The notes: generated by a model from the sequence alone, not told the origin. A DNA stretch of 26,833 nucleotides from Flavobacteriales bacterium (GCA_020200995.1 JAIVHQ010000246.1:1-26833), one strand, 5' to 3'; shown: positions 15,191-22,847, numbered from the stretch's first letter. Numbers and translations are program-made.

Positions 15191-16068
15191 AAGTTGGGAT
15201 CAGGTTGAGACCGCCAAAGGTAAGGCATGTGTTGAAACGGTCCGCTTTCCACATATCGAAAGCCTTTGGCGAGGCCTATCTCCTTGTACTCGGCAAATTT
15301 TTCGGGGGTAACAAAATCCACCACAGGCAGGTGCTTGCGCGTTGGCTGCAGGTATTGGCCCAATGTGATGACATCGACATTCACGGCCCTGAGGTCGTCC
15401 ATGGTTTCGATGACCTCATCTTCCGTTTCTCCGAGGCCGAGCATGATGCCCGATTTGGTATTCATCCCGCCTTTCTTCAACCTGCGCAGCACTTCGAGGC
15501 TTCGATCGTACTTGGCCTGTATGCGCACCTGCTTGGTGAGGCGGCGCACTGTTTCGAGGTTGTGCGATACGATTTCAGGAGCTACGTCAATGACGCGCTG
15601 CAGGTTGTCCCATTTACCTGCGAAATCCGGGACCAACGTTTCCAGGGTGGTTCCGGGAGATTGGTGTCGGATGGCCTTCACCGTTTGTGCCCAAATAATG
15701 CTACCACCGTCGGGAATATCGTCGCGGTCTACACTGGTAATCACACAGTGCTTTACCCCCATAAGTTTTACCGAACGCGCCACGCGCCCGGGTTCAAATT
15801 CATCGACCGCATCGGGGCGGCCGGTATCTACAGCACAAAAACCGCAAGAGCGGGTGCAAATATTTCCGAGAATCATAAAGGTCGCCGTACCGGCTCCCCA
15901 ACACTCACCCATGTTAGGGCAATTTCCACTTTCGCAAATCGTGTGAAGCTTGTGCTCCTCCACAATATTGCGTACATTTTTGTATGCTTCGCCCGTAGGC
16001 AACTTCACTCTCAACCATTTCGGTTTTTTAGTCCTAAACGGCTTTTCAATTGTTTCCACTTCAAGCAT
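15187..16068 (-). CDS. lipA: Lipoyl synthase with an aberrant C-terminus
   Basis: Radical-SAM enzyme that inserts sulfur at C6 and C8 of protein-bound octanoate to form lipoate in the cytoplasm. It is 293 residues long. The auxiliary-cluster cysteines are present as C45, C50 and C56 (TICESGNCPNMGEC), and the radical-SAM triad as C71, C75 and C78 (CTRSCGFC). SVDRDDIPDGG, SHNLETV and TLGQYLQPTRKHLPV are all standard. The chain is normal up to FRYVESGP (residue 277), where the family continues with RSSY, whose serine is a ligand of the auxiliary 4Fe-4S cluster. Here it ends instead with FQHMPYLWRSQPDPNL, no RSSY in any frame. This tail is encoded over the probable gap promoter. Loss of the native 3' end is inferred, and activity is doubtful. 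It begins immediately after the TAA of the upstream membrane-protein gene. Confidence 0.9.
   Translation of the reverse strand: MLEVETIEKPFRTKKPKWLRVKLPTGEAYKNVRNIVEEHKLHTICESGNCPNMGECWGAGTATFMILGNICTRSCGFCAVDTGRPDAVDEFEPGRVARSVKLMGVKHCVITSVDRDDIPDGGSIIWAQTVKAIRHQSPGTTLETLVPDFAGKWDNLQRVIDVAPEIVSHNLETVRRLTKQVRIQAKYDRSLEVLRRLKKGGMNTKSGIMLGLGETEDEVIETMDDLRAVNVDVITLGQYLQPTRKHLPVVDFVTPEKFAEYKEIGLAKGFRYVESGPFQHMPYLWRSQPDPNL
15215..15222 (-). promoter_or_regulatory. gap: -7 promoter element for gap inside the lipA tail
   Basis: On minus, TACCTTTG matches TAnnTTTG exactly and would start transcription some 15-20 nt before the gap ATG at 15190. It falls within the last codons of the present lipA reading frame, which supports the idea that this DNA was intergenic before lipA lost its own end. 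No -33 TTG is evident. Confidence 0.4.
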
Positions 16069-16860
16069 TTATCTATTGAATTTTTTTCCGAATTGCAAAG
16101 TTACGTATAAGTTAACGAACAAGTTTGTATTGCTCGTAAGCGCCATAATTTCAACCTCTCCGAGTGGAAAGTAATCAACATTCACACCGAGCTCGATTCC
16201 CTTGAGGCCTTCTCTGGCGGGGTCATATTCAAAGTTAACCGCAAATCCTCCATGGATTCCGGGGTGGAATTCAATTTCATTAAAACCGCGCAAGCCCCCG
16301 GCCCTTCCGTAAATATCTACAAATGTGTGGCGAACCGGATCGTATCGCTCTACAACAATCCGCTGAAAAGGAGGTGTTTCGGGCACGAGGATTTCGAGGT
16401 ACACCGGTTTTGTCAACCCGATGGCGGGTCCCACCCGCCACGAATAGCCGACGGCCACCCCTCCGGGTCTGATTTTATCGTACTTCAAAACCCTGGTTCC
16501 GATCGAAGGCCTCAGGATAAAAAAAGTATTGAGCTTACCGTATATGTAGCTGCGGCTGTCCTCGTAAAAAGCGTTGAAGCTGCGCACCTCTTTGGGGTGG
16601 CGCATGTTGGTAATATCGAGCTGAAAAATGCGCGATTTGAATGCTGTCAGGTTCTTTCCGTATGAAATATGTGCCCCGTAGCCATTGGTGTGCAATGTTG
16701 CGCCACCAAATACGCTCTCCTTATAAATAACGGTCGACTCTTCGAATATGGTTTCTTTTTGCTTGGGGCTTTGGCCATAGGCCGTACTTTGCAGCAGGGC
16801 TGTCATCAAACAAACAAGGCAAATTGCCTTTGAAAAACCTTTAGTACAGCTATTTTTCAC
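16069..16860 (-). CDS. Probable outer-membrane beta-barrel protein, uncharacterised
   Basis: 263 residues. A signal peptide (hydrophobic residues 12-28, cleavage-like AYGQ at about 30) is followed by alternating polar/hydrophobic strands such as GGATLHTNGYGAHISYG, RIFQLDITNMRHP, FFILRPSIGTRVL, GVAVGYSWRVGPAIGL, GIELGVNVDYFPLG and LFVNLYVTLQFGKKF. This is the pattern of a small 8-12 strand outer-membrane barrel. From memory, an uncharacterised conserved Bacteroidota protein of this size has similar blocks (RHPKE, GGLRGFNEIEFHPG); no function is established. Its TAA directly abuts the lipA ATG with no spacer, so it is the first gene of a membrane protein-lipA-gap transcript. It is divergent from the OsmC gene with 34 bp between start codons. 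Confidence 0.75.
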   Translation of the reverse strand: MKNSCTKGFSKAICLVCLMTALLQSTAYGQSPKQKETIFEESTVIYKESVFGGATLHTNGYGAHISYGKNLTAFKSRIFQLDITNMRHPKEVRSFNAFYEDSRSYIYGKLNTFFILRPSIGTRVLKYDKIRPGGVAVGYSWRVGPAIGLTKPVYLEILVPETPPFQRIVVERYDPVRHTFVDIYGRAGGLRGFNEIEFHPGIHGGFAVNFEYDPAREGLKGIELGVNVDYFPLGEVEIMALTSNTNLFVNLYVTLQFGKKFNR

Positions 16861-16894
16861 TATCGTTGTAACAGTCTTCTAAATTACAAAGTTT

Positions 16895-17302
16895 ATGACA
16901 ACCGCAAATGTAAAATACGACGGCAATTTGAGGACGGTGTGTACCCACCTCAAGTCGGGCCGTGAAATCATAACTGACGCCCCTGTGGACAACAATGGAA
17001 ACGGAGACGCATTCTCTCCCACCGATCTGACTGCCACATCCCTGGCTTCATGCATGATCACTGTTATGGGCATTGCGGCCCGACAGCGGGATATCGAGTT
17101 CAGTGGAGCCCGTGCCGAAGTGACCAAAGTGATGTTGTCCGATCCACGTCGCATAGGAAAAATACAGATAGTCATGAAAATACCCGACCATGGCTACACC
17201 GATAAAACGCGAGAAATTTTAAAGAATACGGCCAGGACCTGTCCTGTGGCGAAGAGTTTGCACCCCGAAATCGAAGTAGATCTTAGTTTTGTGTTTGACT
17301 GA
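16895..17302 (+). CDS. OsmC/Ohr-family peroxiredoxin-like protein
   Basis: Thiol-dependent reduction of organic hydroperoxides is the usual role of OsmC/Ohr proteins, in the cytoplasm as a dimer. The protein is 135 residues with the family layout: an N-terminal beta hairpin (YDGNLRTVCTHLKSG), FSPTDLTATSLASCMITVMGIAA with the peroxidatic Cys53 on the central helix, and TCPVAKSL with the second cysteine, Cys116. It belongs to the YhfA/OsmC-like branch and not clearly to Ohr, so the exact substrate is open. The ATG at 16895 fits. Its last 20 bases overlap the 3' end of ytxJ on the other strand, a true convergent overlap of two redox genes. Confidence 0.9.
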   Translation: MTTANVKYDGNLRTVCTHLKSGREIITDAPVDNNGNGDAFSPTDLTATSLASCMITVMGIAARQRDIEFSGARAEVTKVMLSDPRRIGKIQIVMKIPDHGYTDKTREILKNTARTCPVAKSLHPEIEVDLSFVFD

Positions 17303-17624
17303 GAGAGTCAACACTTTTTGAAAATTCGGCCGCATTGATGGCGAGGTGCGATTTGACCTCGATCACTTTACCTCCGTGAATCAAAAATGCCTGGGGAGAT
17401 TCATGTCTCACACCGCTGCGTGAAGCAAGCAGGTCGCTAATATCTCTGTTTTTAATGACGTCGACGATAAAGTAGGTCAGGCGATCGTCCTTTTTCTTTT
17501 CCAATCGCGACTTGGCCATGCTGCTAAGAGCGCAACGGGTGCTGTGTTTTAACACCAGCGAATCGGGAGCCTCGTTTTGAAAACAAAGATCCAGATCTGC
17601 GGATGATGCGAGAGGCATCCACAT
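17283..17624 (-). CDS. ytxJ: Bacilliredoxin YtxJ-type (monothiol, DUF2847)
   Basis: Thioredoxin-fold protein of 113 residues. The YtxJ family is proposed to remove bacillithiol from mixed disulfides in the cytoplasm. The signature VLKHSTRCALSSMAKSRLE carries the single active Cys31 (TRC where thioredoxins have CxxC). IVDVIKNRDISDLLASRSGVRHESPQAFLIHGGKVIEVKSH contains the cis-Pro strand and the HESPQ motif typical of this family. Cys14 is extra and not conserved as far as I recall. Its presence implies that the organism makes bacillithiol. It begins 3 bp after the small lipoprotein gene, so they are co-transcribed, and it overlaps the osmC end by 20 bp tail to tail. Confidence 0.87.
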   Translation of the reverse strand: MWMPLASSADLDLCFQNEAPDSLVLKHSTRCALSSMAKSRLEKKKDDRLTYFIVDVIKNRDISDLLASRSGVRHESPQAFLIHGGKVIEVKSHLAINAAEFSKSVDSLSQTQN

Positions 17625-17627
17625 ACT

Positions 17628-17762
17628 TCAGCTATTGGACTGATCGTCTTTAACCACCTCTACGCTGCTGTACGCTGCACACGCCTTCTTCTGAGCCCTG
17701 CAAGAAGAGAGGGCAACCCCGGCTACGAAGAGGAGTAAAAATAGCATTCCTGATTTTTTCAT
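17628..17762 (-). CDS. Small lipoprotein (44 residues)
   Basis: The ATG at 17762 gives a 44-residue product with a clear lipoprotein signal: MKKSGMLFLLLFVAGVALSSC, lipobox L-S-S-C with Cys21. The mature part, RAQKKACAAYSSVEVVKDDQSNS, has only 23 further residues and includes a CAAY motif. From memory similar tiny lipoproteins with a C-x-AY core occur in flavobacteria, often unannotated; no function is known. A longer in-frame extension upstream would run through the divergent promoter region and is rejected. An exact -7 element (TATATTTG on minus, 17788-17795) lies 26 bp ahead. It leads an operon with ytxJ, 3 bp apart. Confidence 0.7.
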   Translation of the reverse strand: MKKSGMLFLLLFVAGVALSSCRAQKKACAAYSSVEVVKDDQSNS

Positions 17763-17787
17763 TTCAAATACCTTGAACATTAAGCTG

Positions 17788-17795
17788 CAAATATA
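17788..17795 (-). promoter_or_regulatory. -7 element for the small lipoprotein-ytxJ operon
   Basis: TATATTTG on minus matches TAnnTTTG exactly, giving a leader of about 20 nt to the ATG at 17762. It lies back to back with the plus-strand element at 17818-17825, so the two divergent promoters overlap in the -33 regions and may share control. Confidence 0.5.
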
Positions 17796-17817
17796 ACTTA
17801 AACGGCAGAATACACCG

Positions 17818-17825
17818 TAAATTTG
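17818..17825 (+). promoter_or_regulatory. -7 element for the Omp85-type gene
   Basis: TAAATTTG matches TAnnTTTG exactly. Transcription would begin near 17831, so the TTG at 17823 cannot be the start codon of the following gene. Candidate starts are TTG 17886 in frame, or ATG 17872 one frame off. Confidence 0.5.
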
Positions 17826-17885
17826 CTTATTAAGGAACAATATAACATTTTCAAACGGGTTTACCCTAATAATGAAGTCAGCGAA

Positions 17886-19616
17886 TTGCGGTTTTATCAT
17901 TTCATATCTTATTCATTTGTATTAATTTGCTGCCAATCGGCGGCCGGGCAAAACTCATCCCGCAGTGTACATCTAATCATCGACCAAACCCACAACGAGG
18001 AAACCTTTAGGATAAACACCCGAAAGAGAGGGATGGACAGCACATCGCTCACGGGATACCTTGCCGACGTGCGCTACGAACTGATTAAGGACGGATATCT
18101 TGCGGCTTCTTTCGACTCGATTTTTTGGAGCGGCGATACCGCCACTGCACGTCTCATAGCGGGCAAACAGTACAAATGGGCGCACCTCACACGCGGCAAT
18201 GTGCGCGAAGAAATGCTGAGCAAAGCGGGGTATCGTGAAAAATTTTTTAGGGGAACCCAATTTAATCCGCTGCAGGTAGCGCGCCTGCTTGAAGGTTTGC
18301 TAGACGAAGCAGAAAATCACGGCTACCCCTTTGCACAAATAAAGTTTGACGAAATTTCAATTGAAGATGACGTCATCAGCGCCACCCTAGACATGGCGCT
18401 CAATACCTACACAGTGATCGACAGTGTGATCATCAAAGGCGGGTTGGCCACCAATCGGCGGGTGATTGAAAACCACCTCGGATTGGTGAAAAGCGCTCCT
18501 TACAATCAGGCAAAACTGCAAAAAATCCCCGTGAGGCTGCGAGAGCTGCCCTACGTCAAAGTCATCAAACCGTTTGAATTGGGAATGCGCGATGGAAAGA
18601 CCGACGTGTACCTCTACCTCGACAATAAGAAAGCGAGCAACTTTGATGGAGTAATTGGGGTACTGCCCAATCCCGTCACAGGCGACATCGTATTCACAGG
18701 AGATGTGACCCTCGACCTGATGAATGCGCTCAAACGGGGAGAGACCATCAACCTGAGGTGGCAAAGGCTGCAAACACGCACCCAGCAATTGGACCTGAGA
18801 ATGGCCTATCCGTTTTTGTTCAACACCCCACTTGGTGTCGAAGTAAAAGCCAACCTTTTCAGGCAGGACACCCTCTTCAGTCAGGTAAATCTTCAGGCGG
18901 CTCTCCAGTACTTCTTTCAGGGAGGAAAACAAGTGAAAGTATTTGTGGAAGATGCCCAGGCCAATGTGATCTCGACCACGGCGTACCAACAAGGTCGGTT
19001 TGTGGATTCTCGCACCACCATGTTCGGACTCGGGGTGATGACCAACACCCTCGACTATCGGTTCAATCCTCGAAGTGGATACTACATTGAAGCGGAGGCC
19101 GCAGCGGGCACAAAACGAATTCAACAAAATCCGCAGGTCGATGAGTCCTTCTACGACGAAATTAATTTGAACAGTGAAATTTATAATGTCAACCTCCTTG
19201 CAGGCTATCACGTCCCTGTAGGGCGTCGGGCGACTGTACTGCTCGGTATAAGAGGAGGCTACTTCCTGAATGACAATATGTTTCAAAATGAAGCATACAG
19301 AATCGGCGGGCTAAAATCGATCCGCGGTTTTGACGAACAAACCATTTTTGCGACCGGCTATGCCATCGGAACAGTGGAGTTTCGCTATCTTTTGGAAGAG
19401 AATTCCAACGTGTTCTTTTTTGTGGACCAGGGCGTCTATGAAAATCGGATCAATCAGGAACTCGAGCAAGACAGTCCTTTCGGATTTGGAGGTGGCATTA
19501 ACTTCGAAACCGGGCCGGGGATTTTTTCGTTGACCTATGCACTGGGGCGTCAATTCGATAACAATATCGAACTACGCGCCGGCAAAATACACTTCGGGTT
19601 TGTCAGCTTTTTCTAA
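17886..19616 (+). CDS. Omp85-superfamily outer-membrane protein (BamA/TamA-like)
   Basis: Outer-membrane 16-strand barrel protein with periplasmic POTRA-like repeats; Omp85 relatives insert or translocate proteins or lipids. From the TTG at 17886 it has about 576 residues: signal (FISYSFVLICCQSAAGQ), POTRA-like segments over the first ~230 residues (VIDSVIIKGGLATNRRVIENHLGL is a typical beta-alpha-alpha-beta unit), then the barrel. The lid-loop motif IRGF (19320-19331, GGLKSIRGFDEQ) is the Omp85 hallmark, and the chain ends …KIHFGFVSFF with terminal Phe. It is shorter than BamA and probably has two or three POTRAs, so a TamA-like or accessory Omp85 protein is likelier than BamA itself. The start is uncertain: ATG 17872 gives an equally good signal peptide (MKSANCGFIISYLIH) but needs one extra base near 17916 to join the frame. 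Confidence 0.85.
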   Translation: MRFYHFISYSFVLICCQSAAGQNSSRSVHLIIDQTHNEETFRINTRKRGMDSTSLTGYLADVRYELIKDGYLAASFDSIFWSGDTATARLIAGKQYKWAHLTRGNVREEMLSKAGYREKFFRGTQFNPLQVARLLEGLLDEAENHGYPFAQIKFDEISIEDDVISATLDMALNTYTVIDSVIIKGGLATNRRVIENHLGLVKSAPYNQAKLQKIPVRLRELPYVKVIKPFELGMRDGKTDVYLYLDNKKASNFDGVIGVLPNPVTGDIVFTGDVTLDLMNALKRGETINLRWQRLQTRTQQLDLRMAYPFLFNTPLGVEVKANLFRQDTLFSQVNLQAALQYFFQGGKQVKVFVEDAQANVISTTAYQQGRFVDSRTTMFGLGVMTNTLDYRFNPRSGYYIEAEAAAGTKRIQQNPQVDESFYDEINLNSEIYNVNLLAGYHVPVGRRATVLLGIRGGYFLNDNMFQNEAYRIGGLKSIRGFDEQTIFATGYAIGTVEFRYLLEENSNVFFFVDQGVYENRINQELEQDSPFGFGGGINFETGPGIFSLTYALGRQFDNNIELRAGKIHFGFVSFF

Positions 19617-19707
19617 AATATCCACATACATCGCCGCGGCGTGCTTTTGCCTGGTCGGGTTTGGTGCCGGGGTTCCCGCTGCCGAAGCAGATGATATTTG
19701 GGCATAA
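19600..19707 (+). other. Out-of-frame signal-peptide segment upstream of the L,D-transpeptidase
   Basis: From TTG 19600 this frame encodes MSAFSKISTYIAAACFCLVGFGAGVPA… ending AEADDIWA and TAA at 19705. It is a textbook export signal (basic-polar start, hydrophobic core, AEA cleavage site), with no protein attached in its own frame. The L,D-transpeptidase continues in the -1 frame from 19704. One additional A (GCAATAAAG for GCATAAAG) would fuse them exactly. Confidence 0.65.
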
Positions 19708-20210
19708 AGTACCGCGACGTCACTTTTGATCGCTTTATATATGTGGCAGCCAAGCGGCAGCGGCTCTATCTCATCGACGGAGACGAAATTGTAAAATCAT
19801 ACCCTGTCTCCACTGCAAAAAAAGGCATTGGCAATAAGTCAGGAACATTCCAAACCCCTCAGGGACTTCACATCATTGCCGAGAAAGTGGGCGGCGATCT
19901 CGAATCAATGAGTATCATCAAAAATAAGATGCCAACGGGCAGCAAAGCCAATGTAGTTTCCGAGCCCCGAAGCACTGACCGCGACCTCATCACCAGCCGC
20001 ATACTTCACCTGCGCGGATTGGAAAACAACATCAACGCCGGAGAAGGATGCGACTCATATTCCCGGGGCATATTTATCCACGGCACCCACGAAGAGGGCC
20101 TGATCGGAACACCCGCCAGCAAGGGCTGCGTAAGAATGAGCAATGCCGACGTCATGGACCTCTTCGATCGCGCAGAAGTTGGTATATTTGTAGTTATACT
20201 CAATAATTGA
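19698..20210 (+). CDS. L,D-transpeptidase (YkuD domain), separated from its signal by a frameshift
   Basis: YkuD-fold cysteine transpeptidase, which crosslinks peptidoglycan or attaches proteins to it in the periplasm. The open frame from TTG 19698 gives 170 residues that are nearly all catalytic domain: YVAAKRQRLYLIDGDEIVKSYPVSTAKKGIGNKSGTFQTPQG at the start, then the active site HGT…GTPASKGCVRM (20080-20139), with the nucleophilic cysteine in SKGCVRM and the conserved upstream HGT. As it stands there is no export signal, which makes no sense for this enzyme. A perfect signal peptide lies directly upstream in another frame (19600-19707). One lost base near 19702-19706 is the simplest explanation; the intact product would be about 203 residues. 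The TGA is followed at once by the GTG of rmuC. Confidence 0.85.
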   Translation: MGIKYRDVTFDRFIYVAAKRQRLYLIDGDEIVKSYPVSTAKKGIGNKSGTFQTPQGLHIIAEKVGGDLESMSIIKNKMPTGSKANVVSEPRSTDRDLITSRILHLRGLENNINAGEGCDSYSRGIFIHGTHEEGLIGTPASKGCVRMSNADVMDLFDRAEVGIFVVILNN

Positions 20211-21545
20211 GTGCCACAAACCGAATCACTTTTGGACATTCTTACCGCGACCATCGGTTTATTGTGCCTTGCGGCGGGTTTCATCGCCGGATATTTTATC
20301 GCTTTGCGCAAAACGGATCGAACCCATGAAGCTGATGTGGCACGCTCAGAGGCTGAGACCCTGCTAAGCGAACTGGCATCTGAACGCAGCCGGACAGAAA
20401 TGCACTTGGAAACCATTTCGGACCTGAAAGCCGAAACAGAAAGCCTGCGCCAAAAACTGTCGGATGAATCAGTGAGAGCCGCGCGATTGGAAACGGCAAA
20501 GACATCTGTCGAATCTCAAATCGAGGCCCAAAGGCAGGATATTGGTAAAATGCAAGAGTCCTTTCGGAAAGATTTTGAGCTCCTCGCCAACAAGATTTTC
20601 AACGAAAAGACCGAAAAGTTTACTGTTCAAAGCAGGGCCTCCATCGATCAGGTACTGGAACCGCTGAAATTGCGGCTCAAAGATTTTCAGGAAAAAGTTG
20701 AATCCTCTCACAAAGAAAGCCTGATGCAGGCCACGAGCCTCCGGGAAGAGCTCAAGCACATGCGCGAAACCGGGCAGCGTATGAGCAAAGAGACAGAGAA
20801 CCTGACCCGTGCGTTGAAAAACGACAGCAAAATTCAGGGCAATTGGGGCGAGATGATTTTGGAGAGTATTCTCGAAGCATCAGGGCTTATCAAAGAAAGG
20901 CAGTATTTTATGCAGCAAAGCTTTACTTCAGATGAAGGCCGTCGCTTGCAGCCCGATGTCATGATCAAACTTCCCGAGGAGAAATGGGTGATCGTGGACA
21001 GCAAAGTATCACTGACAGCTTATGAGCGCTTTGCTGCAAGCGAAGATGAAGATGAGCGAAAAACAGAACTCAAAGCACACATCACCTCCTTGAGAACCCA
21101 TATCAAGGGCCTTTCGGGGAAAAAATATCAGGAAGTAGCCGACGGTCAAAACCTCGATTTCATCCTGCTATTCGTTCCTATTGAGCCTGCTTACCTGACC
21201 GCACTCAATGCCGACCCCTCCATTTTCAACGAGGCTTATGACAAGGGAATCATCATGGTATGTCCGAGCACCCTCATCGCATCACTTAAAATAATTGCCT
21301 CTACCTGGAAGCATGAATATCAGAACAAGAATGCCTTGGAAATTGCAAAAAGAGGAAAGCTACTTCTGGAAAAGTTTATCAACTTTGTAGATGACATGAA
21401 AAGCATAGGCACCCAACTGGAAAAAACAGATAAGGTGTATCAAAGCGCCATGCACAAATTGAGAGACCGACCTGGAAATTTAATCAATCAAGCCAAACAG
21501 CTCGAAGACCTCGGAATAAAAACATCAAAACAGCTTGAAAAATAA
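20211..21545 (+). CDS. rmuC: RmuC-family membrane-anchored recombination-limiting protein
   Basis: 444 residues starting at GTG 20211, directly after the preceding TGA. One transmembrane helix (about residues 8-31, LLDILTATIGLLCLAAGFIAGYFIAL) is followed by a long coiled coil (about 32-215, rich in E, K, Q, L). The RmuC core follows: GNWGEMILESILEASGLIKERQYFMQ, RLQPDVMIKLPEEKWVIVDSKVSLTAYERF, FILLFVPIEPAYLTAL, IIMVCPSTLIASLKII. The core resembles nuclease folds (D…E…DSK pattern visible in QPDVMI…VDSKV). RmuC limits recombination between inverted repeats in E. coli; its biochemical activity is unsettled. Its last 11 bases overlap the proposed TTG start of the GWxTD lipoprotein. Confidence 0.92.
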   Translation: MPQTESLLDILTATIGLLCLAAGFIAGYFIALRKTDRTHEADVARSEAETLLSELASERSRTEMHLETISDLKAETESLRQKLSDESVRAARLETAKTSVESQIEAQRQDIGKMQESFRKDFELLANKIFNEKTEKFTVQSRASIDQVLEPLKLRLKDFQEKVESSHKESLMQATSLREELKHMRETGQRMSKETENLTRALKNDSKIQGNWGEMILESILEASGLIKERQYFMQQSFTSDEGRRLQPDVMIKLPEEKWVIVDSKVSLTAYERFAASEDEDERKTELKAHITSLRTHIKGLSGKKYQEVADGQNLDFILLFVPIEPAYLTALNADPSIFNEAYDKGIIMVCPSTLIASLKIIASTWKHEYQNKNALEIAKRGKLLLEKFINFVDDMKSIGTQLEKTDKVYQSAMHKLRDRPGNLINQAKQLEDLGIKTSKQLEK

Positions 21546-22839
21546 ACACCCTATAATACTCCAAGCAGTAAAGCTGCGCCTCGAGCGTTTATTGCTGCCC
21601 GTGTTTATTGTGGGTCTCATCTTGACAGGGTGCAGTTCGGGGATGGACATCAACCGGATGGCTGTTCCGGATTATAGTTCTGAGGACCTGAATGTGGAAA
21701 CGGATTTTCAAATTTTTCACACCACCCTCGACTCCTCCCGTCTTTTCATAAAAATCAACACCAAGAACTTACTCTACACCAGGGGGAGTTCGAGTGGTTT
21801 TTCGGCGCGGGTGCAGGTGATCATCACCCCTTATATTTTAGGCGATGATTCAGCCATAAAACTGAAGGGTAAAACCATACAGATCAATGATGAGGACGCC
21901 GATAAATCTGTAAAACAACTACTCGCAGCCACCGACCTCTATCTACCTGACGGAAAGGAATATAGCATCAGCATGAAAATCACTGACCTCAACCGAAAGC
22001 GTGATATCACCAAATTCTTCCTTTCGGAGAAAAAATTTCCGCATTCACGTCAGTACTTTATGGCGGCAGAGAGCGATGTTACTATCCCGATGTTCAGTGA
22101 TCGCATTACGTCAGGTAAAGCGTATATAATAAAGACGAATGCGGCAAAATCGGGTAAGGTCTATGTTCGCTATTACCAACGCGAATTTTCACTGCCTCCT
22201 CCACCCTTTGCCTATTACGATCCTCCTTCCTTTAATTATGAGCCCGATTCAGTGTTCACAATGGAGCTGAACAGCAAAAATGAATTCCGCATGGTGGCAG
22301 GTGATCGAGGCTTCTACCATTTTCAGGCAGACCCGGAACAAAAACAAGGTTTTACTCTTTTCACGGGCTCCGAAGACCATCCCGAGGTAACGGTAGTTGA
22401 CCAACTCGTTGAACCTTTTCGATATTTGGTGAGCAGCAGGGAGTTCTCCTCGGTGATCAAAGGCGAAGAAAAAAAGCGCATCATAGAGGATTTCTGGATG
22501 GAGTGGTGCGGAAATAAAGAGCGCGCCAGGTCAGCCATTGAAGCCTATTACCTCAGGGTTGAGGAGGCCAATAAACACTTCAGCTCACATGTAGACGGTT
22601 GGAAAAGTGACCGGGGTTTGGTGTACATCGTTTATGGAAAGCCCAACAAGGTATACCGAAGTTCGTCTGTAGAGACGTGGATTTACGGTGAGGAAAACAA
22701 TCCTATGTCAATCACATTCAACTTTATCAAAGTCATCAATCCATTTACGGTCAATGACTTCAGGCTAAACAGAGAAGATTATTACAAACCCACCTGGTAC
22801 AGGTCGCTGGAGGCCTGGCGCAATGGACGGGTGTACTGA
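21535..22839 (+). CDS. GWxTD-domain lipoprotein
   Basis: 434 residues from TTG 21535, which overlaps rmuC by 11 bp. The start is supported by a full lipoprotein signal (VKLRLERLLLPVFIVGLILTGC, lipid Cys33, lipobox L-T-G-C). GTG 21600 would cut away the basic region. An N-terminal beta-rich region (about 40-290) is followed by the C-terminal GWxTD domain. Here the motif reads HVDGWKSDRGLVYIVYGKPNKVYR, with Ser in place of the usual Thr, then ETWIYGEENNPMSITFNFIK. The family is common in Bacteroidota; its function is unknown and it is thought to be a periplasmic, outer-membrane-attached protein. It lies 8 bp before the RlmB-type methyltransferase gene. Confidence 0.88.
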   Translation: MKNKHPIILQAVKLRLERLLLPVFIVGLILTGCSSGMDINRMAVPDYSSEDLNVETDFQIFHTTLDSSRLFIKINTKNLLYTRGSSSGFSARVQVIITPYILGDDSAIKLKGKTIQINDEDADKSVKQLLAATDLYLPDGKEYSISMKITDLNRKRDITKFFLSEKKFPHSRQYFMAAESDVTIPMFSDRITSGKAYIIKTNAAKSGKVYVRYYQREFSLPPPPFAYYDPPSFNYEPDSVFTMELNSKNEFRMVAGDRGFYHFQADPEQKQGFTLFTGSEDHPEVTVVDQLVEPFRYLVSSREFSSVIKGEEKKRIIEDFWMEWCGNKERARSAIEAYYLRVEEANKHFSSHVDGWKSDRGLVYIVYGKPNKVYRSSSVETWIYGEENNPMSITFNFIKVINPFTVNDFRLNREDYYKPTWYRSLEAWRNGRVY

Positions 22840-22847
22840 AAGAGCAT

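Noticed and set aside
15205..16110. 301-codon plus-strand frame opposite lipA
   Set aside because: Antisense shadow of an unmistakable radical-SAM gene.
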